Positions 25,366-35,662 of a DNA stretch of 64,000 nt are shown here, piece by piece (position 1 is the first letter of the stretch; each line of letters starts with the position of its first letter). Position numbers and translations under genes: made by a program. The stretch comes from Bacteroidota bacterium (GTDB lineage: Bacteria; Bacteroidota; Bacteroidia; AKYH767-A; OLB10): NCBI GenBank assembly GCA_016714535.1, contig JADKDR010000011.1:1-64000 (forward strand), in the 5' to 3' direction. Below the pieces are notes generated by a model. It had not been told where the DNA came from. It was given only the letters and a program-made list of their open reading frames with translations, and did not search any database.

Positions 25366-26205
25366 TTACTTGGCCTTTACAACTTTTACCAATTCAACAT
25401 CAAACAACAGCGTGCTATTGGGTGGTATAGGGCCACCACCTTGCGGACCATAAGCTAACGCTGATGGAATAATAAATTTGGCCTTAGTGCCTTCGCTAAG
25501 TTGCATTAATCCTTTATCCCAGCCTCTTATAACCATGCCTGTGCCAATAGGGAAACTAATAGGATCTTTTCCTTCTGATGAGTCAAATACTTTTCCATCA
25601 AGCAGTTTGCCGGTATAGTTTACGTATACTGTATCACCTTGTGCAGGAGTAATTCCGGTTCCTTCTTTCTCTTTCATAATATAGAGGCCTTCATTGTCAG
25701 GCATTGCCGAAATATTGTTTGCTTTTATATAGTCGGCAAGTGCTTTTTTTTCACGCTCCATACCTTTAGCATTATATTCATCTGATGTTTGTACCGAATA
25801 TATTTTCAGTTTCATTTTCAGTTTATCACCTTTCTTTATAAACTCAGGCATGTCTTTGCCAAGTCGGGTAAAAAATGAATCAGCGCTAGTTATCATAATA
25901 GCACTGTCTCCCGCTTTCATTAGTTGCATGCCCTCTTCAAATGCGCCTTTATATGGAGGGGCGGGTAGTTGTATAGGTACAGGAAGATTCTGTTCTTTAA
26001 AAGTGCTGTATAGCTCAGAGTCATTCATGGTAGCATAGGCCCATTGAACTTCGAGTAAGTCATTCACCTGTGCTTTGCGTCCTTTTCCACCACCATCAAT
26101 AATTTTGTATTGCAGTCCGGTTGGTGTAGTCTGAAATTCTGGTTTGTTACATGCTGTGAACATGATACTTGCCACAGCGCTCATCATTACAAGTTTTTTA
26201 ATCAT
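25366..26205 (-). CDS. FKBP-type peptidyl-prolyl isomerase lipoprotein with two FKBP-like domains
   Basis: The lipobox in SIMFTACNKPE marks a lipoprotein. A first, diverged FKBP-like domain spans about residues 30-140 (TGLQYKIIDGGGKGRKAQVN, FEEGMQLMKAGDSAIMITSA). A second, canonical one occupies about 165-279 (GDTVYVNYTGKLLDGKVFDS, VIRGWDKGLMQLSEGTKAKF, LAYGPQGGGPIPPNSTLLFD). It would speed proline isomerisation during folding of exported proteins. It is 12 bp downstream of a second FKBP gene, probably in one transcript with it and the phosphoesterase gene. Confidence 0.92.
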   Translation of the reverse strand: MIKKLVMMSAVASIMFTACNKPEFQTTPTGLQYKIIDGGGKGRKAQVNDLLEVQWAYATMNDSELYSTFKEQNLPVPIQLPAPPYKGAFEEGMQLMKAGDSAIMITSADSFFTRLGKDMPEFIKKGDKLKMKLKIYSVQTSDEYNAKGMEREKKALADYIKANNISAMPDNEGLYIMKEKEGTGITPAQGDTVYVNYTGKLLDGKVFDSSEGKDPISFPIGTGMVIRGWDKGLMQLSEGTKAKFIIPSALAYGPQGGGPIPPNSTLLFDVELVKVVKAK

Positions 26206-26217
26206 TAGTAGTTAAAG

Positions 26218-26757
26218 TTATTTTGATTTATTGATCGTTTCTATATAAACATTTAATGTGCTTGACATCGGTATTTTATTGTTATCGCCAGTAAGCCCAT
26301 AAGCAAGGTGCGAAGGTATTAATAATTGCCATTTATCTCCCAATTGCATGCTAAGCAAAGCTTGATGCATGCCCGCAGGTATATCAAACTGGCCTACGGT
26401 AACAAGTAGAGTTTGGCCGCTATCTGTTTGGTAGCATAAGGTACCATCAAGTAAGTAAACCCTATATGCAATTGTTACCTTGTCTCCCAAATTAATGGAG
26501 TCGCCTGTGCCTTGTTGTATGATACGATAACGTAAGCCGCTCGAAGTTGATTCCATCTCAAGTCCATTTCGTTTTATGTATGCCTCAATGGTTAACTGTT
26601 CTTCCAGCGTGAGTTCTTTATTGGCTTTTATAAGGTGCTCTTTAATTATGGCTTCAGTTGTGTCTGCAGTCACAATCTTTTGTTCAGACGTATTACATCC
26701 GGCAACGTATAGGCATACCGTTAGTATTGATAATGTTGAGGCAGCCGTATTATACAT
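26218..26757 (-). CDS. FKBP-type peptidyl-prolyl isomerase lipoprotein
   Basis: This 179-residue protein has a lipobox (CLYVAGCNTS), a helical spacer (ANKELTLEEQLTIEAYIKRN) and one FKBP domain (SGLRYRIIQQGTGDSINLGD, LLVTVGQFDIPAGMHQALLS, LIPSHLAYGL). The size and layout resemble GldI-type isomerases of gliding Bacteroidota, but I do not assign that name. Its start overlaps the end of the upstream phosphoesterase gene by 8 bp, indicating translational coupling. Confidence 0.9.
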   Translation of the reverse strand: MYNTAASTLSILTVCLYVAGCNTSEQKIVTADTTEAIIKEHLIKANKELTLEEQLTIEAYIKRNGLEMESTSSGLRYRIIQQGTGDSINLGDKVTIAYRVYLLDGTLCYQTDSGQTLLVTVGQFDIPAGMHQALLSMQLGDKWQLLIPSHLAYGLTGDNNKIPMSSTLNVYIETINKSK

Positions 26758-27781
26758 TACTGTTAAGTTGGTGCAAATAGGAGGGGAGTATGGTTAAGAA
26801 TTTAGAAACCGTATTATCAAGTGTTTCAAATGAACGGCCGCCTGCGGCATTTTGATGCCCGCCTCCGTTAAAGTGAGTTGCAGCAAGTTCTTTAACTGAG
26901 AAATGCCCGCGCGAACGAAACGAAATTTTTATTATTCCCTCATGCTCGCAAATAAAAGCGGCCATACGAACGCCTTTTATTGATAAGGCAAAATTTACGA
27001 TGCCTTCGGTATCACCTGTTTGATGGTCGTATTGTTTTAGTTCACTTTTCGAAATGGCTATGTATGCTGTTTTATACTCCGGTAATACCACCATCTTATC
27101 TTTTAAGCAATGGCCCAGAAAATGGGTGCGGTTTTCCGAGAAATTATCGAAAATAGCTTCATGTATTTCGTTTGGTATTACGCCACAATCGAGCAACGAA
27201 GCTACTAAACGGTGCGTATCACCAGTTGTGCTGCTAAATCGGAATGAACCCGTATCGGTCATTATGCCTGCATATAATGAAGATGCCGATTTTTTTGAAA
27301 ATTTGTATGTGGCGTCCAACGCCAAAATAAAATGATAAACCAACTCGGCCGTGCTGCCGGCTTTATAAAATGAAAAGGTATAGTCACAAAAGTCCGTTGG
27401 TTCAAGATGATGGTCAATCATAATTTTGGTAGCACCACTCTTTAACAAATGATTTTCTAATCGTTCTACTCGTTTTGCATCATTAAAGTCAAGGCAAAAT
27501 ATAATTGAAGCCTTTGCAAATAGGTTATTTCCCACCTGTGGATTTTCTTCGTAATTAATATAGTTTGTTCCTTCCACCATCCAACTTAAAAAATCAGGAA
27601 AGTCGGAAGGCAGTATTATGCAACACTCTTTATTACGATCGCAAAGGTAGTGGTACAAGGCCACGCATGAGCCAATGGCATCACCATCGGGCTTATGATG
27701 TGTAGTAATTGCTACAGTGCCTTCTTGTGTAAGCAAAGCATTTACTGCTGTGAGTTCGATGGGGTTATATTCAGGTATCAA
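26750..27781 (-). CDS. DHH/DHHA1 phosphoesterase, NrnA-like oligoribonuclease/pAp phosphatase
   Basis: All DHH motifs are present: HHKPDGDAIGS, FCLDFND, IDHHLEP and GIMTDTGSFRF. The DHHA1 RNA-binding motif FNGGGHQNAAGG is near the C terminus. The length of 343 residues is normal. NrnA proteins break down short RNAs and the sulfate-assimilation by-product pAp with Mn. It is first in a probable three-gene transcript with the two FKBP lipoproteins. Confidence 0.92.
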   Translation of the reverse strand: MIPEYNPIELTAVNALLTQEGTVAITTHHKPDGDAIGSCVALYHYLCDRNKECCIILPSDFPDFLSWMVEGTNYINYEENPQVGNNLFAKASIIFCLDFNDAKRVERLENHLLKSGATKIMIDHHLEPTDFCDYTFSFYKAGSTAELVYHFILALDATYKFSKKSASSLYAGIMTDTGSFRFSSTTGDTHRLVASLLDCGVIPNEIHEAIFDNFSENRTHFLGHCLKDKMVVLPEYKTAYIAISKSELKQYDHQTGDTEGIVNFALSIKGVRMAAFICEHEGIIKISFRSRGHFSVKELAATHFNGGGHQNAAGGRSFETLDNTVSKFLTILPSYLHQLNSNV

Positions 27782-27932
27782 CCTATTTCAAAATTTTGCG
27801 CGAAGTAAATACAATTAGGCGTAATACCCATCACATTTGTTATAACAATATTCAGTTGCCTTTTTTGTTAAAAAAACGAGAATGTAGGCATCTCAGAACT
27901 TAAGCATTAAAGTATAATAGTATCATTGCAAG

Positions 27933-28883
27933 GTGATTAAGGAGCTATTAATTATTAGATGTATTCAGCTGTGGCGCGAGTTTTTGCAACTGAATTATCT
28001 TTATCGTTTGCTGGTAATTGTAGTGCCTGTAGTTCTAATTTATTTTATAAGTGGCCGTATGGCGGCCCCTAATCATACTGCTTTAATCGGGTCTGGAGTT
28101 TTGTTATTATTGCTGTTATCTATTCATCTTAATCGCAAGGATGCTAAGTTTATTTATTCCATTGTCAATCAGCCTTGGCGTGCTCATTTTGCAGAGTACA
28201 TTTTGCCACTTTGCCTATTTGTAATCATTCAACTAGCATTGGGCAAATGGATAGCAGCTTTTACCTTGATAGCAGGTGCATTGCTAATAGCATTAATACC
28301 TGGGCAAAAGCATATTCATGCCAAAACAAATTTTAAACCTTTTGTACGATTACCCTTAATGTATGAGTGGTGGTTTGGTTTAAGGCAACGCGGTTTGTTA
28401 TTTTATGTTTTTATTTTCTTGCAAGTATGTTTGTCTTACTTTCCCTATGTATCCCTTGCATTTTCTTTTGTATTGTTTTCAGTTGTGTTTTCTTTTTATT
28501 CCAATAACGAACCAGCTTCTTTTATCATAAGTTTTAATCAGAGTTCAATGCGGTTTCTTTCAGGTAAAATTTACAAAGGGTTGCTGTATATGTCACTAAC
28601 ATTGTTGCCGGGGTTGTTGCTTTATACTATTTTTAATTTTAATGATTGGTATATTGTTTTGGCCTTCTATTTTCTCTGTGTTATGGCATTAGCTGCAATT
28701 ATTACTTTAAAATATGCCAGATATGCACCAAATGAGGATACCGGTTCTTCGTCCATATTGCAAACGCTAATCTTGATGAGTATTGTGATGCCCTGGTTTT
28801 TGCCCTTGCCTTTATTTATTTTAGTTTTCTATTTTTCAAAAGCAATAAAAAATTTATCTTATTATCTACATGATTTCAATTAA
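27933..28883 (+). CDS. Multi-spanning membrane protein, probable ABC permease
   Basis: The start is GTG. About eight hydrophobic segments are visible (for example LLVIVVPVVLIYFI, GSGVLLLLLLSIHL, LLFYVFIFLQVCLSYF, LLYMSLTLLPGLLLYTIF, and a pair near the C terminus). No ABC permease motif is recognisable, but its end overlaps the ATPase gene by 14 bp, which makes it the likely membrane partner. The substrate is unknown. Confidence 0.75.
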   Translation: MIKELLIIRCIQLWREFLQLNYLYRLLVIVVPVVLIYFISGRMAAPNHTALIGSGVLLLLLLSIHLNRKDAKFIYSIVNQPWRAHFAEYILPLCLFVIIQLALGKWIAAFTLIAGALLIALIPGQKHIHAKTNFKPFVRLPLMYEWWFGLRQRGLLFYVFIFLQVCLSYFPYVSLAFSFVLFSVVFSFYSNNEPASFIISFNQSSMRFLSGKIYKGLLYMSLTLLPGLLLYTIFNFNDWYIVLAFYFLCVMALAAIITLKYARYAPNEDTGSSSILQTLILMSIVMPWFLPLPLFILVFYFSKAIKNLSYYLHDFN

Positions 28884-29562
28884 TAACCTTGAGTTTTCAT
28901 ACGGTAACAAAGAAGTATTGAAGGGGGTTTCGATGAGAATCGAAACCGGAAAAGTATATGGTCTGTTGGGATTAAACGGCAGTGGCAAAACCACTTTGTT
29001 TAATTGCATTTATGGATGGCTTAAGTTGCAAGCAGGCACGATTGTGTTTGATGGAGGGCATCCTCCAAAAAAAGTAACAGCCTTTGTTGAAAGTGAATTG
29101 TTTTTTTATAGTCATATAACCGCCCGCGAGCACTTGTCTTTGTTTAATCACGCTAAGCGTGATATTGATCAGCTTGCCAATTTGTTGCAATTGCCATTAG
29201 ATAATCTGACAGAAGATTTTTCGCATGGCATGAAAAAGAAGCTTGCATTGTTAAGCGCTTTTGTTTCTGGCAAATTATTTTTTATTCTGGATGAGCCTTT
29301 TAATGGGCTTGACCTTGAGTCGATAGAAGTAGTAAAGCAAATTATTGCGAAACTTAATTCGCAAGGTATCACTTTCATTATCTCTTCGCACATGATCGAA
29401 ACACTCATTACTGGCTGCGATTGTATTTGTTATCTTAATGATGGACGTATTCAGGAATCTTTTGAAAGGGATCAGTTTCATCGTGTTAGGGAGACCATAC
29501 TTGCCGATATACATGCACTTACCAGTGATAAAATATCGGAAGCCATGAAGCCAAAGGCCTAA
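28870..29562 (+). CDS. ABC transporter ATP-binding protein
   Basis: The 230-residue protein has Walker A GLNGSGKTTLF, a signature region DFSHGMKKKLALLSAF (the S-x-GMKK form common in ABC-2-type exporters), Walker B FFILDEPFNGLD and a switch His in ISSHMIE. It overlaps the upstream membrane-protein gene by 14 bp, so the two should form one transporter of two genes. The cargo cannot be predicted. Confidence 0.92.
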   Translation: MISINNLEFSYGNKEVLKGVSMRIETGKVYGLLGLNGSGKTTLFNCIYGWLKLQAGTIVFDGGHPPKKVTAFVESELFFYSHITAREHLSLFNHAKRDIDQLANLLQLPLDNLTEDFSHGMKKKLALLSAFVSGKLFFILDEPFNGLDLESIEVVKQIIAKLNSQGITFIISSHMIETLITGCDCICYLNDGRIQESFERDQFHRVRETILADIHALTSDKISEAMKPKA

Positions 29563-29588
29563 TAAGCTTGGCGTTATATATTTCTTGC

Positions 29589-30704
29589 TTAAACTGATTT
29601 CGTAACCCTATTCTCTTTTACCAAATGGATGGTGATGGGCTCTTTTATTTTTTCGAAAATATTTTTTATTCTTTCTGCATTCGTATCAGTTATAAGTATT
29701 TGCCCAAATTTATGCTCGCTTACCATTTGCATAAGTTTGCTTACGCGTAGTTCATCAAGTTTATCATAGATATCATCAAGCATCAGGATAGGTTTACAAT
29801 CTTTTTGTAAACTCATGTAATAGTACTGTGCAAGTTTTAATGCCACGGTAAATGATTTTTGTTGACCTTGCGACCCATACTTTTTTACAGGCATATTATT
29901 TAAAGTAAAAACAACATCGTCTTTATGAATACCTACAGCCGTATATTGCAAATCAACATCACGTTGCAAGTGGGATTTTAAAAGTACATCAAAGTTTTCT
30001 GTATTTAGCTGCGACTCGTAGATAAGATCAGCTTGCTCACTATTGGGAGTTAGTGTTTTATACGTTTCATTAAACAGTAAACTAAATTGCTTAAAGAAAG
30101 TAGCCCTTTGCGCATGAATTATATTGCCATGTGCCAGCATCTGCTCGTTGTATACTTCCATGAGCGACTGATCAAGAAAAGCTGTTTTCGACAACTGCTT
30201 TAGCAGATTGTTGCGTTGCACCAACGCCCTGTTATATTGTATGAGGTGATGCAAATAGTGTGCATTGCTCTGCGATATGATGCTGTCGATAAATTTTCGT
30301 CTGATGTCGCTCCCTTCCGTTATCAGTTCGCTATCTATAGGCGATATCATTACCAGCGGCAAGGTGCCTATATGATCTGCCAAGCGCTCTAGTTCATTGC
30401 CGTTATGTTTTATGATTTTTTTTTGGTCCTTACGCAAGGTGCATAAAACCTGATGACTAGTGTCTCCTGAAATAAAATTTCCAAGAATAAAAGCAGCCTG
30501 TTCATTAAAACGAATATTTTGTACATCGCCTGCAGTAAAATAACTTTTACATAAGCACAGGTAATGCACTGCATCGAGTATGTTGGTTTTGCCGGCACCA
30601 TTGTTTCCTGCAAAACAATTTATCTGCTCATCTAAATCAAGATGACAATCTTCGTAATTTTTAAAATTAGATAATTGTAAATTTTTAAGAATAACTTGAT
30701 GCAT
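29589..30704 (-). CDS. recF: DNA replication and repair protein RecF
   Basis: This is a 371-residue SMC-like ATPase. Walker A is GNNGAGKTNILDAVHYL, the RecF signature is YGSQGQQKSFTVALKLAQ and Walker B is PILMLDDIYDKLD, followed by DTNAERIKNIF. RecF loads RecA at single-stranded gaps with RecO and RecR. Its length and motif order are normal. It stops close to the end of the converging ABC transporter gene and lies 12 bp after the CotH protein gene on the same strand. Confidence 0.96.
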   Translation of the reverse strand: MHQVILKNLQLSNFKNYEDCHLDLDEQINCFAGNNGAGKTNILDAVHYLCLCKSYFTAGDVQNIRFNEQAAFILGNFISGDTSHQVLCTLRKDQKKIIKHNGNELERLADHIGTLPLVMISPIDSELITEGSDIRRKFIDSIISQSNAHYLHHLIQYNRALVQRNNLLKQLSKTAFLDQSLMEVYNEQMLAHGNIIHAQRATFFKQFSLLFNETYKTLTPNSEQADLIYESQLNTENFDVLLKSHLQRDVDLQYTAVGIHKDDVVFTLNNMPVKKYGSQGQQKSFTVALKLAQYYYMSLQKDCKPILMLDDIYDKLDELRVSKLMQMVSEHKFGQILITDTNAERIKNIFEKIKEPITIHLVKENRVTKSV

Positions 30705-30716
30705 AAACGATGTACA

Positions 30717-32765
30717 TTAATTTTTTAGAAACCTGATGGTGTACGGTTTATATTTAGTATTTAGTTTAATTAAGTATGCACCCGGAGTCAAGTGTGCCAC
30801 TTGTATTTTGATTTGGTCATCAAGCCAGGCCACCGTGGCATTTAATTGTTTGCCGGTACAATCGTATATGGTTACCGAGTAAGTTTGCTCGCGAATAAAG
30901 TTATCAATATAAATAACATCGGTAGCCGGATTAGGGTAGGTTGACAATACCGGTAGTGAGAATTCATCCATCCATTGCAAGCTACAAAAGCCATACATAT
31001 TAGCATCGAGCCAGGTGCCTCGCTCGTCAATCCATTGTTTAAGATGCATTATTTCTTCGGCATATGTCTGTCCTAATGGACTGGGGTTAGGCCAAACATA
31101 TACACCAAGGATGGGCCATTGATTATAATGCCTGTATTGCGCACTGTCAATGTATGTAACCATACTATCAATAAAATTATAGATGTATGTTTTGCTTAAA
31201 ACCGTGCTGCGCATATCTTGCCACCTGCAATGGAGGTTGTTACGAAAAAGTGGGTCGGTTATAAGTCTTTTCCACCACATAGGTAGGTCGGCTGCACAAT
31301 GATCTGTAATGCGATAAGCCCAACCGGTATAGCTTTGTGCGTTGCAATAGTCAGCATTGTGCCAAGCAAGGTTATAGTCAAACAGAGGCCCCATATGTAG
31401 TTTGCCGCCTTTGCTAAACTTGTCTTTATAAAAATAGGTTGATAGACGATAGCCATCCACATTTTTGGCAAATTCATTCATTATAAAAAAATCAATGAAC
31501 GAACGCTCATCGGCAAACTTCCTCCAGCCTGTAACTGTATCAGTATACGATGGCGAAAAAATGACTGTTTCAAAACTATCAATATAAGCTTGAATGTATT
31601 GCTGTTGCTTAGGATGAAGGGAGTCAGGTTTAGGATCTACGCACTGAAAATTAATGACATTATTCTGCGGTTGTGTTGGGTCGGGAGGATAATTCGATGG
31701 CCATGACGGACCTTTTACCCAATCTATTTTTACAATGTAACCTCCGGTTACCTCATCTCCTATGGTATCGTTAGCTGTAAGTTTAGCAAGTGATACACGA
31801 TCTTTGCTGCGCTTAATGGTTTCGGTTAATTCATATACTCCTTTGTATTCGCTATTGATAAATACTTCACAAAACTGACCGCGTAGATTATACATTCCTA
31901 AGTCCATTCCTAACTTATACGTAAGTCGATTTCGAAGAAAACTTTTATCTGTATAGGGAGCATATAGTATCCAGTCATTTTCCGCTGGCATTCCTAATAG
32001 GGTGGTGTCAAGATTGTTGCCAAGACTGTCGCGTGTTTCGAGCCGGTATTGTTTTTGGGGAAACATTTGAGAGCTTGAGCCGCGTACCTCAATTCCAATT
32101 TTTCCATCGTATACATACACCGTATCATCTACCGAATTTTGAACTCCCCAGCCATTAAAAATTATTTTCATATGTGCAGCTGTTTTTGGGTCATTTAATA
32201 TGGGCAGGCCATTGGTAGTAATCAATACTATTGGAAGATTACATATCTTAATAATGGGGTCGCTGGCAGGCGAATTACTAAAGGTGATATTCCATCCTAG
32301 CAAAATGCCGAAGTCAGCAAAGGGGTAAGTGTCAACTATTCGAAGTTTCCAAATTCCATTAGGGTCTTGCAGATTATTTACAACTCCAAGTTTCCCATTG
32401 GGGAGAAAGTTTCCGGTAAAAGGGGCCGAACCCTGACTGATAGATTGAGTTGCCTGATTAGTAAAGCAGGTAGCGATAAAATTATCGCCATCGCCTCCAT
32501 TGCCACTTGTAAGCAAAACTGTGGTGCCATCGGGTGCCACCAATGTCACATCCAAATCGCTATCCCAAGTATGCAAAATATTAAAGCATACTTTTTCTAG
32601 TCCAAAATTAGTTGTGTCAATAGTTGTTGGTAGTCCACTTACGGTAATTTCAAATTCAATCAATGTTCCATCATCCGGAATGGTATCTCCCGAACCACTA
32701 AAAGTTTGAGCGTGACAAAAATTTGTCAGAAACATCAAAAATAAAGAATAATAGATTTGTTTCAC
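30717..32765 (-). CDS. CotH-kinase-domain T9SS surface protein with an N-terminal P-domain
   Basis: I place the start at GTG 32,765, because VKQIYYSLFLMFLTNFCHAQ is a good signal peptide; the frame extends 27 codons further upstream. Domains in order are a proprotein-convertase P-like domain (ILHTWDSDLDVTLVAPDGTT, NGIWKLRIVDTYPFADFGIL), a CotH kinase domain (GIEVRGSSSQMFPQKQYRLE, RNRLTYKLGMDLGM, DGYRLSTYFYKDK, LHMGPLFDYNLAW), and a type A sorting domain (VLSTYPNPATDVIYIDN, LTPGAYLIKLN). CotH kinases phosphorylate spore-coat proteins in Bacillus. The role in Bacteroidota is unknown. Confidence 0.88.
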   Translation of the reverse strand: MKQIYYSLFLMFLTNFCHAQTFSGSGDTIPDDGTLIEFEITVSGLPTTIDTTNFGLEKVCFNILHTWDSDLDVTLVAPDGTTVLLTSGNGGDGDNFIATCFTNQATQSISQGSAPFTGNFLPNGKLGVVNNLQDPNGIWKLRIVDTYPFADFGILLGWNITFSNSPASDPIIKICNLPIVLITTNGLPILNDPKTAAHMKIIFNGWGVQNSVDDTVYVYDGKIGIEVRGSSSQMFPQKQYRLETRDSLGNNLDTTLLGMPAENDWILYAPYTDKSFLRNRLTYKLGMDLGMYNLRGQFCEVFINSEYKGVYELTETIKRSKDRVSLAKLTANDTIGDEVTGGYIVKIDWVKGPSWPSNYPPDPTQPQNNVINFQCVDPKPDSLHPKQQQYIQAYIDSFETVIFSPSYTDTVTGWRKFADERSFIDFFIMNEFAKNVDGYRLSTYFYKDKFSKGGKLHMGPLFDYNLAWHNADYCNAQSYTGWAYRITDHCAADLPMWWKRLITDPLFRNNLHCRWQDMRSTVLSKTYIYNFIDSMVTYIDSAQYRHYNQWPILGVYVWPNPSPLGQTYAEEIMHLKQWIDERGTWLDANMYGFCSLQWMDEFSLPVLSTYPNPATDVIYIDNFIREQTYSVTIYDCTGKQLNATVAWLDDQIKIQVAHLTPGAYLIKLNTKYKPYTIRFLKN

Positions 32766-32877
32766 ACTGTTTAATATTTCGCGAATATAACAATGCATTA
32801 GGGAGAAACAATTTGATAGAAATAAAAAAAGCGCTTGATAAAGCATGCGCCTTTTATTTGTTTAACGTTGATGTTTT

Positions 32878-35088
32878 TTACATGTTAAATGACAGAGCAA
32901 ATACAAAATTGCGACCCGCAGCGCTTATACCCGATGCAAAATAACGATGATGTATGTCCATGATGTTTTCTACTCCCGCTTGGAGCTGCATTAAACTTGT
33001 AAGTTGATAACTTGCTTTCAGGTTTACGGTGAACCAGGCAGGCATTCCTTTGGGCGTTGCATAGAGTTCGTTATCTTCTGCATTAAGCCTGTAGTTGCGT
33101 AATTTCTTTTCACCATTGTAAAGAACATATAACTCACTACGCAATTTATTGCGTTCATAATTTATTCCGGCACGTGCTACAAAAGGAGGTATATGGTCAA
33201 GTGGAGTATTAGTAGTGTCCTTATTAATAATACGACCATAGGTATAGTTGCCTTTAAAATTGAAGGATAGGGAATGAGAAAAGTGTATGGTTACATTGCC
33301 CGCTATGCCATTGATGTAAGCATTGTCTTTATTAGTAGTGGTACGCACTACACTTTGACTTCCATCATAATTAACTGAGTCCTTACCGTTTAATGTACTG
33401 TTTTCGAGTGCAAATATGTTTCTCACATCCATATAGAATCCGGTGGCTTCCAAATGGCATATATTTCCAATGAAGTGTGAAATGGTAGCCTCATAGTTTA
33501 AGTTATACTCAGGCTGAAGTTTCGGATTCGGTATAATTAGTACACCACCTATACTTTCAAAAACTTTGGTCATATCATCAAGATTTGCAGTTCGGTACCC
33601 ATTGCTGAACATCAATGTGAAACGAGTGGATTTCATGTCAAAGTAGTTTAGCGATAGGGAAGTGGTTACTGCATTATTATTTTGCTCAATAGTTGAAAAT
33701 GGAAATGGGAAAAAAGTAGTATCAGTAAATTGTGCTTTAAGAGTATTGGAGGCAAAGCGTGCACCACCTCTTACATCAAGCTTCTTATTAATGCTATATT
33801 CTAAGGTGGTATAGGCAGATGCATTTAGTTGCGAATTATCGCCCCCGGGATAACGGGAATCTGCCGGCCTAACACTGCCATTGCTCAGTTTGGTAAAGGT
33901 AGCAGTTGATAGGCAGGTGCCGTGTATCAACTCAGCTCCATATTGCCAGTCGTAGCGATTTATTCTTTTCATAAAGTCGATATTTACAGTTAGCATATCA
34001 ACCTTTTCTTTTTGACTTTTAAGTTCTGTTCCTTTAAAGCTACGCGTATTTCGACTTTCAGCAAATTGTTGAAAGCCCAAAGTAAAATACATGGAGCTGT
34101 ATAGTTTTCGCTCTTTTGTATCGGTAAGCCTATACGATGCACTAAGCCAGGTTTCGGGCCCATAGTACCATTCGCTGTTTCGTGGCTTGTCATTGCGCCA
34201 TTCACTTAACCTATCGAAACGGTTAATATCACTGGTAGCAGTATAATGAAGTGAAACCGTGTGTAAAAAACTGGCATGCCTATATTGAAGTTTCTGAAAA
34301 ATATTGTATTGCGTGTATCCACTAAATTTTTGAATTTCGGGATTATCATTTTTCACAATGCTGTCTACAGCATTGAAACTTTCAACATATATAGTATCTT
34401 TCCAGTATAGGCCAAAATCACCCGCCAAGGGATTTTTTGTTTTACCTTGTTTCATATCACCAAAAAGCGAATAAGAGATACTGGTATAGGAGGCAAATTT
34501 TTTACCTGCTATTGAAAAATCAACATGACCCATGCTTTCGGCAACAGCTGATTGATAGCGTAATTTTGCATTTACCTTTAGTAGCACTTTGTCGTTAGTT
34601 GAAAACGAAGGTGACTGGGTATTAAAATTTATTACTCCTCCCATTGCATCACTACCGTAAATAAGCGAGCCCGGTCCTTGTATAACCTCCGTGCTTGCAA
34701 GTATGTTGTTATCTAATCGAAGTATATTTTGCAAGTGCCCACCTCTGAATATCAGGTTGTTCATACGCACGCCATCTACGGTAAGTAAAATACGGTTCGA
34801 TTCAAATCCTCTTATTGTTGGACTTCCGCCACCACCCTGGCTTTTTTGAACAAACAATCCTCCCGAATTTATCATCAGGTCAGCAGCGTTTGCCGCATTT
34901 TGAAAGTTGATTTCGGTTTTACTAATAACAGTTACTTGTTGTGGTGTACGCATTTTAATGGTTGAAAATTTTTCAGCACCTACTACTACTTCATTTAATT
35001 TATAAGTTTTTGTTGAGTCGTTTGATTGTGCATTTATGCTTTCCATAAACGCGATGGAAATTAATATATATATACAATTTATTTTCAT
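32878..35088 (-). CDS. TonB-dependent outer-membrane receptor
   Basis: The signal peptide ends MESINAQ. The TonB-box region precedes a plug (QQVTVISKTEINFQNAANAA, SGGLFVQKSQGGGGSPTIRG, VDGVRMNNLIFRGGHLQNIL, VIQGPGSLIYGSDAMGGVIN). A 22-stranded barrel follows and ends with an aromatic residue near the C terminus (NFVFALSFNM). The plug resembles haem/haemoglobin receptors, but the substrate is uncertain. The 736-residue length is normal. The gene follows a small protein gene by 97 bp on the same strand. Confidence 0.92.
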   Translation of the reverse strand: MKINCIYILISIAFMESINAQSNDSTKTYKLNEVVVGAEKFSTIKMRTPQQVTVISKTEINFQNAANAADLMINSGGLFVQKSQGGGGSPTIRGFESNRILLTVDGVRMNNLIFRGGHLQNILRLDNNILASTEVIQGPGSLIYGSDAMGGVINFNTQSPSFSTNDKVLLKVNAKLRYQSAVAESMGHVDFSIAGKKFASYTSISYSLFGDMKQGKTKNPLAGDFGLYWKDTIYVESFNAVDSIVKNDNPEIQKFSGYTQYNIFQKLQYRHASFLHTVSLHYTATSDINRFDRLSEWRNDKPRNSEWYYGPETWLSASYRLTDTKERKLYSSMYFTLGFQQFAESRNTRSFKGTELKSQKEKVDMLTVNIDFMKRINRYDWQYGAELIHGTCLSTATFTKLSNGSVRPADSRYPGGDNSQLNASAYTTLEYSINKKLDVRGGARFASNTLKAQFTDTTFFPFPFSTIEQNNNAVTTSLSLNYFDMKSTRFTLMFSNGYRTANLDDMTKVFESIGGVLIIPNPKLQPEYNLNYEATISHFIGNICHLEATGFYMDVRNIFALENSTLNGKDSVNYDGSQSVVRTTTNKDNAYINGIAGNVTIHFSHSLSFNFKGNYTYGRIINKDTTNTPLDHIPPFVARAGINYERNKLRSELYVLYNGEKKLRNYRLNAEDNELYATPKGMPAWFTVNLKASYQLTSLMQLQAGVENIMDIHHRYFASGISAAGRNFVFALSFNM

Positions 35089-35184
35089 TTGATTTATTCA
35101 ATTAATTATTGAGAAATAAAAAATACACAACATGTATGAGTGTATATGTCGGTTTTAAATACTAAGAAAACAGTTAGATTTTAA

Positions 35185-35658
35185 CTATGCCCAGGGCGGC
35201 ATATACAAGGGCTCGAGATTGGGTGATGTATAGTTGAATGAAATGAAGTGATAGGTAATAGCTAAGCTCGAAAGTATGAATTTAATTGAATCAGGCTCTT
35301 CTGCAAAAAGTAAGAGCATCAGGTTAGTGGCATGCCTTTGACTTCCTTTTTCTTTTTGACTATTATAATGATTGTATTCTGCCTGTTCTTCTTTATCATC
35401 AAATAACATCAATACGGTTTGGTCATTTTTTTGCGATATGGAAATTATATCATAAATCTTTTCATTTAAAATTACTTCATGATTGTTTAGGTAATTCTCA
35501 GTTCCATCAGCAACATACAAGAATGTCTTGCTGCTTATATACTCAGTATGCCACTGGTAGTGGTCGAAAAAAGTAGTCTTTAAAAAAAATGAAATAGGAT
35601 GTATTATCGCTTGTATTGCAAAAGCAAGTAGCAGAATAAAAGTTAAAAAGCGATACAT
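35185..35658 (-). CDS. Small exported protein of unknown function before the TonB receptor
   Basis: The start at ATG 35,658 is fixed by the TATTTTTG promoter four bases upstream. The protein then begins MYRFLTFILLLAFAIQAIIH, one signal-anchor helix. The rest (157 residues in all) has no recognised domain, with the acidic FDDKEEQAEYNHYNSQKEKG in the middle and a C-terminal PPWA. Proteins of this size with a single helix often precede TonB receptors in Bacteroidota. Position suggests a link to the receptor's function or regulation, without proof. Confidence 0.7.
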   Translation of the reverse strand: MYRFLTFILLLAFAIQAIIHPISFFLKTTFFDHYQWHTEYISSKTFLYVADGTENYLNNHEVILNEKIYDIISISQKNDQTVLMLFDDKEEQAEYNHYNSQKEKGSQRHATNLMLLLFAEEPDSIKFILSSLAITYHFISFNYTSPNLEPLYMPPWA

Positions 35659-35662
35659 GGTG